The notes under the pieces were generated by a model. It was not told the origin of the DNA, searched no databases, and worked only from the letters and a program-made list of their open reading frames with translations. Below are positions 42,547 through 54,295 of a stretch of DNA of 64,000 nt, piece after piece. The translations under genes and the position numbers were made by a program. Numbering within the stretch: the stretch's first letter is position 1; each line of letters begins with the position of its first letter. This stretch comes from Histoplasma ohiense (Eukaryota; Ascomycota; Eurotiomycetes; Onygenales; Ajellomycetaceae), in NCBI GenBank assembly GCA_017607445.1, contig JAEVHH010000006.1:1178001-1242000 (forward strand). The letters are read 5' to 3'.

Positions 42547-44894
42547 GGTGTGTTCGTAGATCGTATCTCAAGAGCTGAGGGGGTGGCTTTTCTTTTAACA
42601 GCGGGGAAGTCACGCGGATTCAAATGCAGATTCCGAACTTTAACGCATTCAAGAAAAAGTTCAGCCCGCGTGGAGATATTTTCTCCGCGTTTACAGGACC
42701 ATGTAGTCAGCGCTATTTATCAACAGATGAGAGGGAAGTTGCTGGTCGAGGGCTCAATGATGCTGAATGTAGACCAGATGATCAGATAAGATTACGGCGG
42801 CCTATGTATAGTGAATAAGATGGTTTGTTGTAGTTAGATTAGAGTTCGGAGGATTAATCATCCGTCTTGGCATTAGCAGCTCGGCATTTATCCCTCACAC
42901 CATCATGAATTCCAATTCCACAACCAAACGAGCAAGGGTGTTTGGAATACAATCAAAGAAAAAGCAAGAAGAGAGAGAGAGAGAGAGAGAAAGAGAAAGA
43001 GAAGCCAGCTTATCCGTTTCTAATCCAGCAATGCACCACCCACTCCTGGCTCCCCTGTTCCCTGTAGCTCGGTATCGCTTCAGTTGATTGAAAAAAAAAA
43101 AAAAAAAAAAGAATGCGTGGAGACCTTTATCTCCCAGTGATTGCACATTTCACGAGCTTCTCCCCCTTATCCACTATGTATATCCGCTCCCAAGCCCGGT
43201 ATATATATATTCACGGCGGGGCGGGGCGGACTGACAGTTAAGCTGCTTGACCATCTCCTATACTATAGGTATTGGGGATTTACAAAAACGGCAACGTAAC
43301 CATTTTGTTAGATGGTTGCGCCCATAGTGATATATATATATATATTGTGGTTGTTGATGTGGCTCGTATAGATAACATATATACACTGCAACCGCTCACA
43401 GTGCAATGTGGAAACCGCAGTCCTCGCCAACCTTAAGAATGATAGCAATACCGTGGCTAGTAGCTACTAGTATTACTGATCTATTTTATGTAACTACACA
43501 GTAAGAGGTATATCGAGTTGCTATAAATAAGGTATCTGTGCTCATACTAGCTGAGTGCTTTTACATGTACAGTATATACTAGTATAGTTAGTATACCTTC
43601 GACCACTGACGCGGCGTATAATGAGAAGAGGAAGAATAATAATAATACAAAATTAATTTCGAAGAAGAATTAAAAGCTGCAATACTATTTGAATTTGAGT
43701 CCAATAATTTTATTTGAAATAAATATAAATCCAAATAACCTTTTATCCCAACCAATTGATCATCAATAATATATAAGCATTCATTTTATATTTTTTTGAA
43801 ACAATATAGAAAGTGGAGTTTTATCTCAAACCTCTTCTCCGTTTTAACCAACTAAATAAACCTGATAAAGTAAGCTAGATTCTAGATTCTAGAATCTACG
43901 GAGTAGATTGCCATGTTTTAGCTAACTGAAAGTTGAACTTCATAAAAACCCAAAGCTGGATTTTTAAAAGTTCTAGAACCCTGGTTTAGAGTTACTACTA
44001 CTTCTGTTGATTCTCAGTAGTAGTATTAGTTATCACTGACATATACAATCTCTTTTCTCTGTTTCTTCCTTTCTGTTCAGACGTGGAGTTGAGGGGTAAA
44101 TATATATATATATTTCTTCTTTACTTCAGTTGCACAGTACGCTTGCATCTCTGCATTTATGTCTGGAACTAGCATTACAGTCTGTAAGACTATCTAAGTG
44201 TTAGGCCACTGGGGCAAAAGTGCTCTCTCACACCAGCGCCATGCTGGTAGTAGAGGGGACGAACCAATCCAAACCCCCCAACACTAAGCGGGTCAATTAG
44301 TAGTTTATATCACATGCCAGGTGGCCCAACCTTAGATTCCATTTTTGCACAACATTTGATTCCTCCCCCCCACAGAAGGAGAGTAAGTAGTTGATTAACT
44401 AGTTAATTAAGTCAACAAAGATTAGTTAGCCTATCACAATTAGACTTGATAACTACTATACAGAGTACAACATTGATTTCAAAGCGGAGGAGGTATGTAT
44501 GTATGTATGTATGTATGTCCCTTTGGCATGGAAAAGAAAAGAAAAGAAAAGAACAGAGGAAATTCCTAGGACAAGGGTAGAATGTAGGACAGAGACGTAA
44601 GGTGAATAAATCAATGTGTAACGATATATGCCTCACTCGAAATTCCCTACCAACCGAATCAAAGGGAGGAGAACGGCTCAACGTATCCTGAATGTAATTC
44701 AGAACGTAAATTTATATTTACATTTATATTTATATAACAAAAATAAATAGATAATGAACAATGGTATGCATTTACTAAGATAAAATAAGATAAAGATGCA
44801 ACAACTACAAATCACAAGTACGACCACCCCTCCCAACACACACATCACACACCCACACACAACTACAAAAGCCTCCATTCCTCATCGCGCAAAC
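42547..44894. other. Gene-poor interval with microsatellites
   Basis: No gene supported over 2.3 kb. It contains a GA-rich tract (about 42970-43010), a poly-A of about 20 (43090-43111), TA-rich runs (43200-43350, 44100-44113) and a GTAT tandem (about 44491-44518). 43600-43870 is AT-rich but not part of a recognised transposon. The right part is probably the 3' UTR of the cyclin gene. Confidence 0.5.
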
Positions 44895-47514
44895 TCAGTC
44901 CACAATCTCCCCGCCCTCCCCGCCCGCGACTCCGACTCCGACAACGCCTGCACCAACCCCCCACAGATACTTTGCCGCCTCCTTCGCACAGCAGGGACGC
45001 TTGATACTACTGCTCCCAGCACTACCACCAGCACCACTATTACTATTACACGGTCGCGGCCGAGGCAGCGGCAGAGCAAACTTCGCCGTACCACAGCCGG
45101 CATTCATGAACGAAGAGGGAGTGGAGAGCGGCGGTGACTGTGGCTGCGGCTGCGGCTGCAGTTGCACTTCCATCTGAATCGGTTGTTGTGGTACTTGAGA
45201 GACGAGAAACGAGTCAGCAACCTGTGTATCTGGGGCGACAACGGTGTTGCCATCATCCTCGTTGCTTCGGAGGGTGTGGAGGGAGGAGGAAGGCGACGAA
45301 GAATAGAATGAGAGGAGTTCTTCGCGCACGGTGGTGTGTAGGGCGAAGTCGTTGGAGGGGGTGCGGGTACGTTTGCGGGAGGTTCGGGTGGTGATTGTGG
45401 TGGTTGATGGAGTGGAGGGTTTCGAGGGTGGTGCAGATGAATTTGCGGTTGCGGTGTTGTTGGTTGGGTGGGAGATTGCGAGAGAAGAGGAAAGGTGGAA
45501 AGAGCGGGGTAGGGCACCGGAGAGCTCGCAGAGGCCCTGAGCAGCTTCGTGGGCTAGGTCAATAGAAGACGTGTCCAGCGCGAAGCTGGAAAGTTGTTGG
45601 TCTCCCATATTATTTAGCTCCGCGCAGACGGAGGTAGAGAATGATTCTGGTGATGCGTAGAAATCTGGCCAGCTCCCCCCATCGATGGTGGGTACGTTCG
45701 TTACCGTGGTAAACGACGAGGTCTTCCGGTATTCCTTCGCCGCAGGAGCGGCGAGCGAATAATTCTGCATGTTCGCGCATCGACGAGTCGCCCGCATAGC
45801 CAATCTTGGCTGCGCAGGCGCACAGGTCCCTGATGCGACGGATGAGATGGAGGAAGATCGTGACGAACGGGGTGAACGGGACGACGATGATGCAAGAGAG
45901 GGCACGTCAGAGATCATGGACTCTGGTGACGAAGTTGACGAAGCAGATCGGGCCAGGGAGGAGCGGCGGCCTAGGTTGGAATAGGTCTCGGTAGGGGCAG
46001 TCTTATTAAAAGTACAATTGGGGCGGGAGTCGAAGGCAGTACGTTGTGCGCAGATACTGCGCGCTTGGGACATGGCGGCACAGATAGAGGGTTTCCGAGA
46101 CAGAAATCCACCAACGCTCACAGCAGGAGTGTTGACGGTGTTTGTCTGTGGGGTCATCTGAGGAGTAGGGAGAGAAGGGAGCTGGGCATATGGGTTTGGC
46201 TCGAGTGTTGGGAAAACAGTTCTCGATCCCGGGGTTGTCTGGTCATGAGTTGGTAGTGGTGCTGCTGGGGATGGTGGTGGTACGTTGGACAATCCGTCCG
46301 GGATGGGCGTAGGAATTTGTGACGGTGTGACGCTGATGCCAGAAATGACATGATCAGTGACACCACGATACCGGTCGGATTCCAGATCGACGCTGTCAAG
46401 TTCCGCAGTGAGCACAGGGATAATGTTCCGCCAGGTGAGGCCTTCGCCGTTTGGAGAACCACCCGCGCTGGGCGTGTACTTGAGAACAATGTCCGTCCAA
46501 CGCTGGAAGATGGTTTCCGAAATGTGAAGTTTCCAGCCCACAGCCTCGAGGAACGCCAGCTCATTTTGATTGATCTCAAGTGTATTCAAACCCGAAATTT
46601 TGCTCCACGCTCTGGCGGAGTAATTTCGATCCTGGAGATACTTAGAGGCCAAAATAAGTGCAGAAAGGAACATTCGCCTGCCACATTGCATAGCACGAGA
46701 GCACGGGTGGTTCCTGGGTTGCTCCATGGTGAAATCTTGTTTAGGTACATGAGGCTTAATCATGATAAGATAGTACAGGGCAACTTGAAGAGTCGAATAG
46801 CTGGTTCTTGACCGTCGAAGGGTTTCCTGGATGAAAGTGCGCAGTGGCAAAACCCCCTTGAACCCAAGGGAGAATCATTGCGGAGCGCTACCACTGATAA
46901 CGGCCAGATAGTTTCGACGATCTGAGACGCAGAGTCTTCCAGAGCACGAAAACAAGTAGGAACAGAAAAGCAAGATCAGAAACGGAAAACAAAATAAACA
47001 CGGCAGAATAGAATGGACGACGGGGATTTCAGCATCTTAACTTACCGACAAGATTGTCAACGAAATTGACTTTCCGATCACACTGGCGGACCAGCGAGGG
47101 TGGGGCCCGCGAACAGGCAGATGACAATGAGGTGTTACTATTGGTACGTCGGGGATTCTGCCGCAATTCAGGAGCAACCGCAGCGTCAGCGACTTTAGGG
47201 CCACAACCTCTTCCAGAACGGAAGCAGTGGAAGTTCGATTCACTTGACGAGCTCAACGTTCTAGCTCCTCCGGCCGGTTGCTGTGATGATGAGTCACCAG
47301 CTCCTAAGACCTCATTTTCCCAGATCACGTCGACAGAACTAACTGACGACGAGAGTGAATATTGGGAAGAGGAGTCGAGGGAGAAGACTGAGGACGAGGA
47401 AGACGACGCAGACGAGGCGATTGACGAAGTGCACGGGTGTGGGAGAGGTTGCAGGACACTCTTTGGAAGGCTCGGGTTGGCAAGGTTGAAACCCAAGATG
47501 TCCATTACAGGCAT
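44895..47514 (-). CDS. Pho85-type cyclin (Pcl5-like), with one apparent -1 frameshift
   Basis: Exon 1 is 47514-47046 and exon 2 46935-44895 (110-bp intron, GTAAGT donor), about 836 residues if one base is restored. Exon 1 is Ser-rich and ends CDRKVNFVDNLV. Exon 2 continues DSASQIVETIWPLSVVALRN, then a G5 run at 46853-46857 where one more G is needed to reach VLPLRTFIQETLRRSRTSYS. The cyclin box follows (LQVALYYLIMIK, CGRRMFLSALILASKYLQD, AWSKISGLNTLEINQNELAFL). A long Ser/Thr/Pro-rich tail ends EGGEIVD. Yeast Pcl5 directs Pho85 to Gcn4 for degradation; a matching link to CpcA here is inference. Confidence 0.86.
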
Positions 47515-50500
47515 ATTTTCGAGGGAAGTATATCAAGAGCGGTCGCAAAATGCACCTGCTGATGAAATGAAGGAAAACAGTAGGTTGGCATTAAAGGTTT
47601 TCCTTTGTTGCGGCGAGGGGATGGGGGAAGGGTAGTGGAGAGGGAGTGCAAAGCTTTTTAAATATCGTTCAACAATGTGCCTGGACGATGGAACGGGCGA
47701 TTCGGTCAAAACGCCAGTGCGTTTATTGTCTGTTGTGCGGAAGAGGGGGAAATAAACCGTTTAGATAAAGGCCGTGTAAGATATGCAGTAGGATAGTCCC
47801 GTCTTGGTAATTGTTCGAGAGGAGACGGGGAGCCCTCTCTATACTATGGCAGAACCCAGGGTGAAAGCAGAGGTACTTCCTAAATTTGATGTAAGGGATG
47901 GGCTAAGGGATAAGCCGCAATTAGGTTTAGGTGAATCGGGATTCCAGGCAGGAAATAAACGAGAAAAAGGAAGGCAGTTTGGTGGACGATGTAAATTGCG
48001 CCGCAAGAAAAAAAAAAAGGGAGGAGAGGGTAAGAGTATTATTGGTGTCAAGGGCGATATCCGATCACCAGCAGTAGACGGTTCCAAAGTTGTATGTATG
48101 TCGGTAGGCGATATGTAGAGGTAGGCATAAGGGAGTGGAAGGGAGGAGAGGCAAAAGGGAGAGCTGAGGTCTGGTAGGGATGTTATAAGAGGGCAACAAC
48201 AAGATTATATAACTGGATCTATATGCAGGTACCAAGCAGCGGAGAGCGCAGGTTGATATGTATACCGAGGCGGGTGGCGTGCACTCGGCTCATCATACAA
48301 GGGCAACGTGACTCTTCAGGGGCGGAGGCACTCGATCGACTCTAGACGCGGCCAGTCATAATCACAGCCATTATTGTCGTAGTTGTAGTAGTAGCAACGC
48401 GTAGGAATGCAACTTTGGAATCTGCTGAGATGGCGATCGGATCGGAGGAATATGACAGAGCAGGGTACATCGTCACCCTGCAGCCAACACACAAACACGC
48501 GGGAAGGGGGTTGGAAGAAGAAGAAAAAACGAGGCTGGTGGTTGAAGCAGGCAACACCAGCTAAGGCTTGCGCTTATCCAGCAGACCTCTTCGTTCTAGC
48601 TAGGTAACAGGATGGTTTCTCTGGCACGTTAGGCACGCGCTGTTTCAAAGGGTCGTCAAGGGAAGTAAAAACCAACCCGATCTCCCGACCGTGGTGGCCA
48701 GGCAGATCGAGTACACGGGGATGGTGTGAGCTGGGTATTAGAGACTCCGGATACGAAGGAAAGTTGAGGCGAGGCGAGGCGAGGCGGCGAGGAGGAGGAC
48801 AGGAGGACAGGAGGAAGAGAGAATAGGTCGGGGGAACTGCTGTGGAAGAAGACAACCCGATCAGTGAGACATGAGGAAGGCTTCCTGAAGAAGAGGAGAG
48901 GAGAGGACGAGAGGACGAGGAGAGGACAGGAGAGAGGGCGATGAGTAAGAGAAGGGGACAGCCGAGCGGAGGTTGAAGTCGGAAGTTGTGGTAAGGAAAG
49001 AGCTTTTTTGGCTTTTGGGGGGGTGGTTTGGGTTTGGGTTTGGGCTTGGGGTGTGTATGACTGTGTTTCCAGAAGGTGGCAACAACAAACACTGTGGCGA
49101 GTGGGGATCCAACTCACCTAGAGTGCAATCAAATAGATATACAGAAAAGATCAAATCAGATGAAAAAAAAAATTAAAAAAAAGAACGAAATAAATGACAA
49201 ATAAAAAATGGAAATATTAATAAATAGAAAAACGCAACAATGCGTAAGGGAGCGAAACTGATATACTGGGGTGGATGGCTGGCGAGGGTGAGTTTGTTCG
49301 TCGCTGTGGAGAGGGCCAGGCGGAGTTGGCGATGACTGATAGCACGGCACTGATTTTGTTAGTGGAGCTTCCAACGGCGAATAACAGCCTGACGGTGACT
49401 ACGATGATAGTTGATTCTCTGTTCTGTTCCTCTTTCCACCAAAACCCCCAACCCCCCAAGAATCAAATCATAAGCTAGCTAGGGGAGAGGAAAAAGGAGG
49501 GTGGGTAGGTTCAACGGAATGAATGCGGGAGAACTCTTTTTCTATCTTTCTTTCTTTCTTTCTTTAATATTTTCAATTCTTGTGCTCGATATATTAAATT
49601 TTTTTTGTTGTCGTTTTCTCTCTTTTGGTGATGGGCTGGTGGAAGAGGAAAAGAAAAAGCCTCTGGAAAGGGAAAAGGGACAGCGGCAAGAAGCGACCAT
49701 GGGACGTAGGTAAATCCCAGGCAGCATCGGCCCTTGGGGGGAGAATCAAAAATCATGGGAATGGAATGGAACGCGAACAGGGTTCGTGGGAAGTGTCGCT
49801 TTGCCGCCATCGCCGCCTCCGGGAACAGGCCAAGTTTCCGGGTTCAGGGCAGATATCCACCACCGTAGGCATCGGGGTGCAGGCAGCAGAGGGGGGCAAA
49901 GCAACAAAAGGGGGCTTGGGGCTCGGAGTTTCTTCGGAGAAATGTCCAGGATGGCTGGCTGGCTGGCTGGGGATGTGATGGAATGATTGATGGTAGCGGC
50001 TTGTTGCCTTTGCCTTTGCTTATGCGTTTGCTTACCTGAAAGAAACTGGAAGGACTTTCTTCTGTCTAAATAAAGAATTTCAAAGACGGCTGGTCCGTAG
50101 GGTCTGCAGACAGGCTGTTGCTGGTGAACTTATGTCTGCAACCATCGAAAGAGGAACGTACAAGTTGGAGAAGGAAAAAGGGAAAGGCAAGGGTAGAAAG
50201 AAGAGAGTGCAAGAGAGTGTGTTTGTGGTACGTATTAAAAGGCAATACAAAGCCTGTCGGCTCAAAGGGAAAATAAAAGGTGATTTATGCAATGGGTTAG
50301 GCAAGGAACAGTGGAAGCAAGTAAATAAGTATCATATCATTGGCAAGAGAACAAGAGGGGAGATTTTGCGGATGGAGGAAGAATTGGCCGGAGCCTGAAG
50401 CAACAACTATCCGGGCTTTTGTCTGTGTTTATACGATCGATCGATCGATCGATGGATGGATCGATGCAGAGGCAGGCTCTCTACAAGCAGCTGCGTGCGG

Positions 50501-52805
50501 CCAGGAGAAGCTCGATGACACGGTTCATCTTGATAGAGAAAAGAAGGGAGGAAGCAAGAGAACTCAGAACTCAACGTCTACAATCGGCGGCGGGGAATCT
50601 TGCAACCCCATGCTGACCACCAGCAAATCAGTTTAGATCCCTGGATGGTTGAATACGATATTCCGTTCTCCTATTTCACTGCTTACGGATGTCGCTGTCG
50701 ACGATGCTAGGGCTATTGTTCTTTTTAAAAATAAACGAAGAACAGATGTTTAATACAGAGTACGTTACTCATCTACTGTTTCGTGTCTTTCTCTAGTCGA
50801 AAATAAAAGAGAGGACATGAATGAAAATCTCATCATATACTTACTGCGTATATAGTTGTATACGTCGATGAAAAGCGCACGGATTTGCCCATTCTGCGGA
50901 TGCCTCGATGGTTCTCGTCACCCTTCAGGTTCCAACGCAGCGATCACCGCCATGACCACGAATCCCTCTTCCCAAGGGCCCCCACCTCAACATGCAACCG
51001 CCACCAGCCTCCCTTGGTCCTGGGTTTGATTGGTGTATTATCAATAATAGTGTCCCACAGCTAGGGAAACTAAGGACATGGTGACACCCTCACGCAGGCC
51101 GCTATCGATGCCTGCCAGCATATGCGTGTGGACTTTGCCAGAGGAAGGGTGGAGTTTCAACAACTCCTCGTGCGAGTCAACGCTAGCATAATAGCATAAT
51201 ACATTTTAACGATGTTCGATGTCCGGAAGAACACGCGATGGTGATTTGAAACGGGGGTTGTCCAATCTATACAGAGAATATCTTCCCCCCACCCCCCCAA
51301 AAAATTCACTTCTCAAATCTCCAGTCCGTTGGAACCAGTATCCAGTCGTCGGGAGGTAATCGGAACCAGCCAACCATCATGGCATCCATGGATCCGTCAT
51401 CGTCGTCATCGGGCGACGAGCCAATGACTCAAAACAAGTGGCCGCCCCGCCTACAAGACACCAAAACAACAAAGGAAAGGAACCGCCATCCAGCGATCGG
51501 GGCTTGGGAAAGGGCACTCAAAACTGCAACCAGGCTCGTTTGGGGATTGGTGGGTTGGCTTTTGGCCACCACTGCCTGTTCTATTCCTTTTCCGTGTGTT
51601 TTTTTCTTTCAGGACTAGCTTCGATTGGGTGTGTGGAGCTTGGCAACAAGTCTGAGTTGATTACGGATGGTCGTTGGAGGAAGTCCAAGTCAGACCGTTC
51701 TCGAGTCAGCTGATGTTGCCTGCCTTGGCCGTACAGGGCTGTGTCGATCCATGAGCGCAGTCGCAGTCTGAAGAATGCTCTCGTATGATCCCAGATATTG
51801 TGATCGAATTGGATGATGATGTTTACTCTTGCTTGACTCATTTGTTTACTTCTGGAGTTGAAGAGAACGGAAAATGAGGGAGCAAAAGGGCTTGAAAACG
51901 AAAAAAAAAAAAAAAAAAAAAATCACCCTTTCTTCGAACAGAACCTCGATCACCCTCGTGTTTTCTCTCGGGCGTCTAAAAATAAGAAACTGACCTGCTG
52001 CGTACTAAACCCATCTGTGCGACTCTTGATTTCTAAATTCATCCCTGACTCGAGCATCACGAGCCTTGATTTGTAAAAATACAAACACCAAGCAACAAGA
52101 TCAGTCAGCCAGCCAGCCATCAGCACGAAATTATTCTGCGTAGTCCTCGTAAAATCTCAGCCCCGGAAATGTTCACAAAGCTTTTCTTTTCAGCTTTCCC
52201 CAAGAAGAAGATCATATCGGTGACGGCATTCTTCCATGAGAATGAAACAGAATATTTGTTCTGGCCAGCTCGCCGTGTGAGAGGGAACTACGCGCAGGCA
52301 CCAGCCTCTCTGAGATACTCACGTCTCCGTCCTCCAACTCGCGCCGTCCTGCTGAATAAATGGACAAATATAAGTAAGTAGTTACAGGGTACTCCGTGGG
52401 AAAACAGCAAATGTGTCTCCTACTCCCCATTATTCAAAAACAAACTGGTGGTGGCTCAGATCTTGCCAGAGGAAATTTTGCACCATGCAATGGATGGATG
52501 GATCGATGATTCAAACTTGGAGTCCATGATCAACTCTGCCAAGCTAGCCATCAAGGTACAATATCATTTGAGATCAATATCAGATACGAAGAATAGATAC
52601 AGGGTTAGTGAGAGTTTGAGCAATCAAGCAAGGAACCTTCCTTTGGAAGAGGAAATGTGGCTAGTATGGTGCATTGTGCGATCGCTAGCTAACTATCTCC
52701 TCGTCTGGGGGCGAGGCACAATTAGCGTTCTTTAGTGTGTACCTTAGTGTATTAAATACACAAAAACTACTGGATTATATGAGAGATCGGCTATGTTGAT
52801 GTGAT
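47515..52805. other. 5.3-kb gene-free region upstream of the cyclin gene, purine/pyrimidine biased
   Basis: No conserved protein is recognised. From about 47640 to 50640 the plus strand is markedly purine-rich (GAGGAGAGG, GGAGGACAGGAGG), so the strand sense to the cyclin gene is pyrimidine-rich. Several low-complexity open frames (for example Pro/Lys repeats near 49040) follow from this bias. CGATCGATCGAT repeats are at 50437-50452. A poly-A of about 22 lies at 51900. It may be a very long leader or promoter of the cyclin gene. Confidence 0.45.
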
Positions 52806-53340
52806 ATACGGAGGTCGGTTTCAAAAGTTTCGTTCAGCCAAGCTACTATCTACGCCACGGATATACTAGTTGAAATATCATAGATACCACTAATGAGAAG
52901 CAATTACCCCTCATTTTAAATAGCAGATAATCCCCCAGAGATTGATGAATCAAATTTATCTTCTCTTTTATTTCAATATGGCTCTCAATACGGAGGTCGG
53001 TTTCAAAAGTTTCGTTCAAGCACTAAAAACGCCACAACTGCCACTAGGAATTTATACTAGGTTTTACATGTAAATTCCCCCTCATTATTTCTTCTGCTTT
53101 CATCTACCTCCTCAATATTCATCACCACCCTCAAGCTCAATTATCTTCTTAACATGCACTGGAATCTGTTCAATCCATGTCTGTATATTTGACTGTGGCA
53201 GCTTCTTCCATGTCTTCTCTCATATCTTAACAGCCTTTGCTTGGGATTTTGAAGCACCCTTCTGTGTTGTTTTTCTCTTCATCCAGGGCCAGGCAGCTTC
53301 AATTGCATTCAAATCTGGTGAGTTTCCACACCAGAGAAGC
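52806..53340 (-). mobile_element. Tc1/mariner transposon remnant(s)
   Basis: The minus strand at 53340-53105 encodes the C-terminus of a Tc1/mariner DDE transposase: SPDLNAIEAAWPWMKR, then WIEQIPVHVKKIIELEGGDEY. The terminus is ATACGGAGGTCGGTTTCAAAAG at 52988. The same 31-bp terminus occurs, in the same orientation, at 52806-52836, so two related ends lie in tandem. The remnant is cut at 53340 by a Gypsy-A LTR. Confidence 0.75.
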
Positions 53341-53761
53341 TGTAACGGGCGTACTTCGATTAACAATCTAGCACTATTCTAATACAGATTACAAATTGAT
53401 TAAGGAAAGAAAGAGAAAAGAAATCAGAAGAAAGAGTCATACAAAGAAGGTTCTTATAGAGAGAAATTCAGAGTGAAAGAATATCAGAAGCCACTTCACA
53501 GTGAAGCACAGAGCAGAAGAATGTTAAAAGCTATACAGAAGAATCATTAGAAACTATATAAATGCAGAGTATGAAGTGAAAGAATCATTGAAAGCTACAT
53601 GAAAGAATTGTTAGAAACTATATAAATGCAGAGTATGAGATGAAAGAATCATTGAGAACTATACAGAAGAATTGTTAGAGACTATATAAGTATAAAACAT
53701 GAAATGAAAGAACATTAAAAGCTACACAGAAGAATTGTTAGAGACTACACAAACATGAAAC
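53341..53761 (-). repeat. Gypsy-A LTR (copy 4), left part, interrupted
   Basis: Begins TGTAACGGGCGTAC with CpGs intact in its first 25 bp, then decayed. It stops at GAAAC (53757-53761), where another Gypsy-A element is inserted. It continues at 59840. Confidence 0.88.
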
Positions 53762-54295
53762 TGTAACAGATGTACTTTGATTAACAATTTGATACTATTC
53801 TAATTACAGATTACAAATTGATTAAGAAAAGAAAGAGAAAAGAAATCAGAAGAAAAAATTGTACAAAGAGAGTTCTTATAGAGAAAAATTCAGAGTGAAA
53901 GAATATCAGAAGCCACTCCACAGTGAAGTGTGGAGTAGAAGAATATTAAGAGATATATATAAGAATTGTTAGAAACTACACAAGTGTGGAACATGAAGCA
54001 GAGAAATCATTGAGAACTATACAGAAGAATTGTTAGAGACTATACAAGTATAGAACACAGAATGAAAGAATGTAAGAAGTTATACAGAAGAATCATTAGA
54101 GATTATATAAGTGCAGAGCACAGAGTGAAAGAATGTTAAAAGCTACATAAAAGAATCATTAGAAACTACACAAACACAGAGCACAGAGTGAAAGAATATT
54201 GAGAATTATATGAGATCACAACAGTCAGAAACAAGCAGTTGCAGAAGAAGAGTTGATTGTGTAAGTTAATTATTAACAGATGCTAATCCATCATA
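53762..54295 (-). repeat. Gypsy-A copy 3, 3' LTR
   Basis: 534 bp, TGTAACAGATGTAC to CTAATCCATCATA (terminal CACA decayed to CATA). Adjacent reverse-complement polypurine tract TTATCCCTCTC. Confidence 0.9.

Noticed and set aside
48574..49154. Overlapping Pro/Ser/Lys-rich open frames on the minus strand
   Set aside because: They occur in several frames at once in a pyrimidine-rich tract and show no conserved motif.
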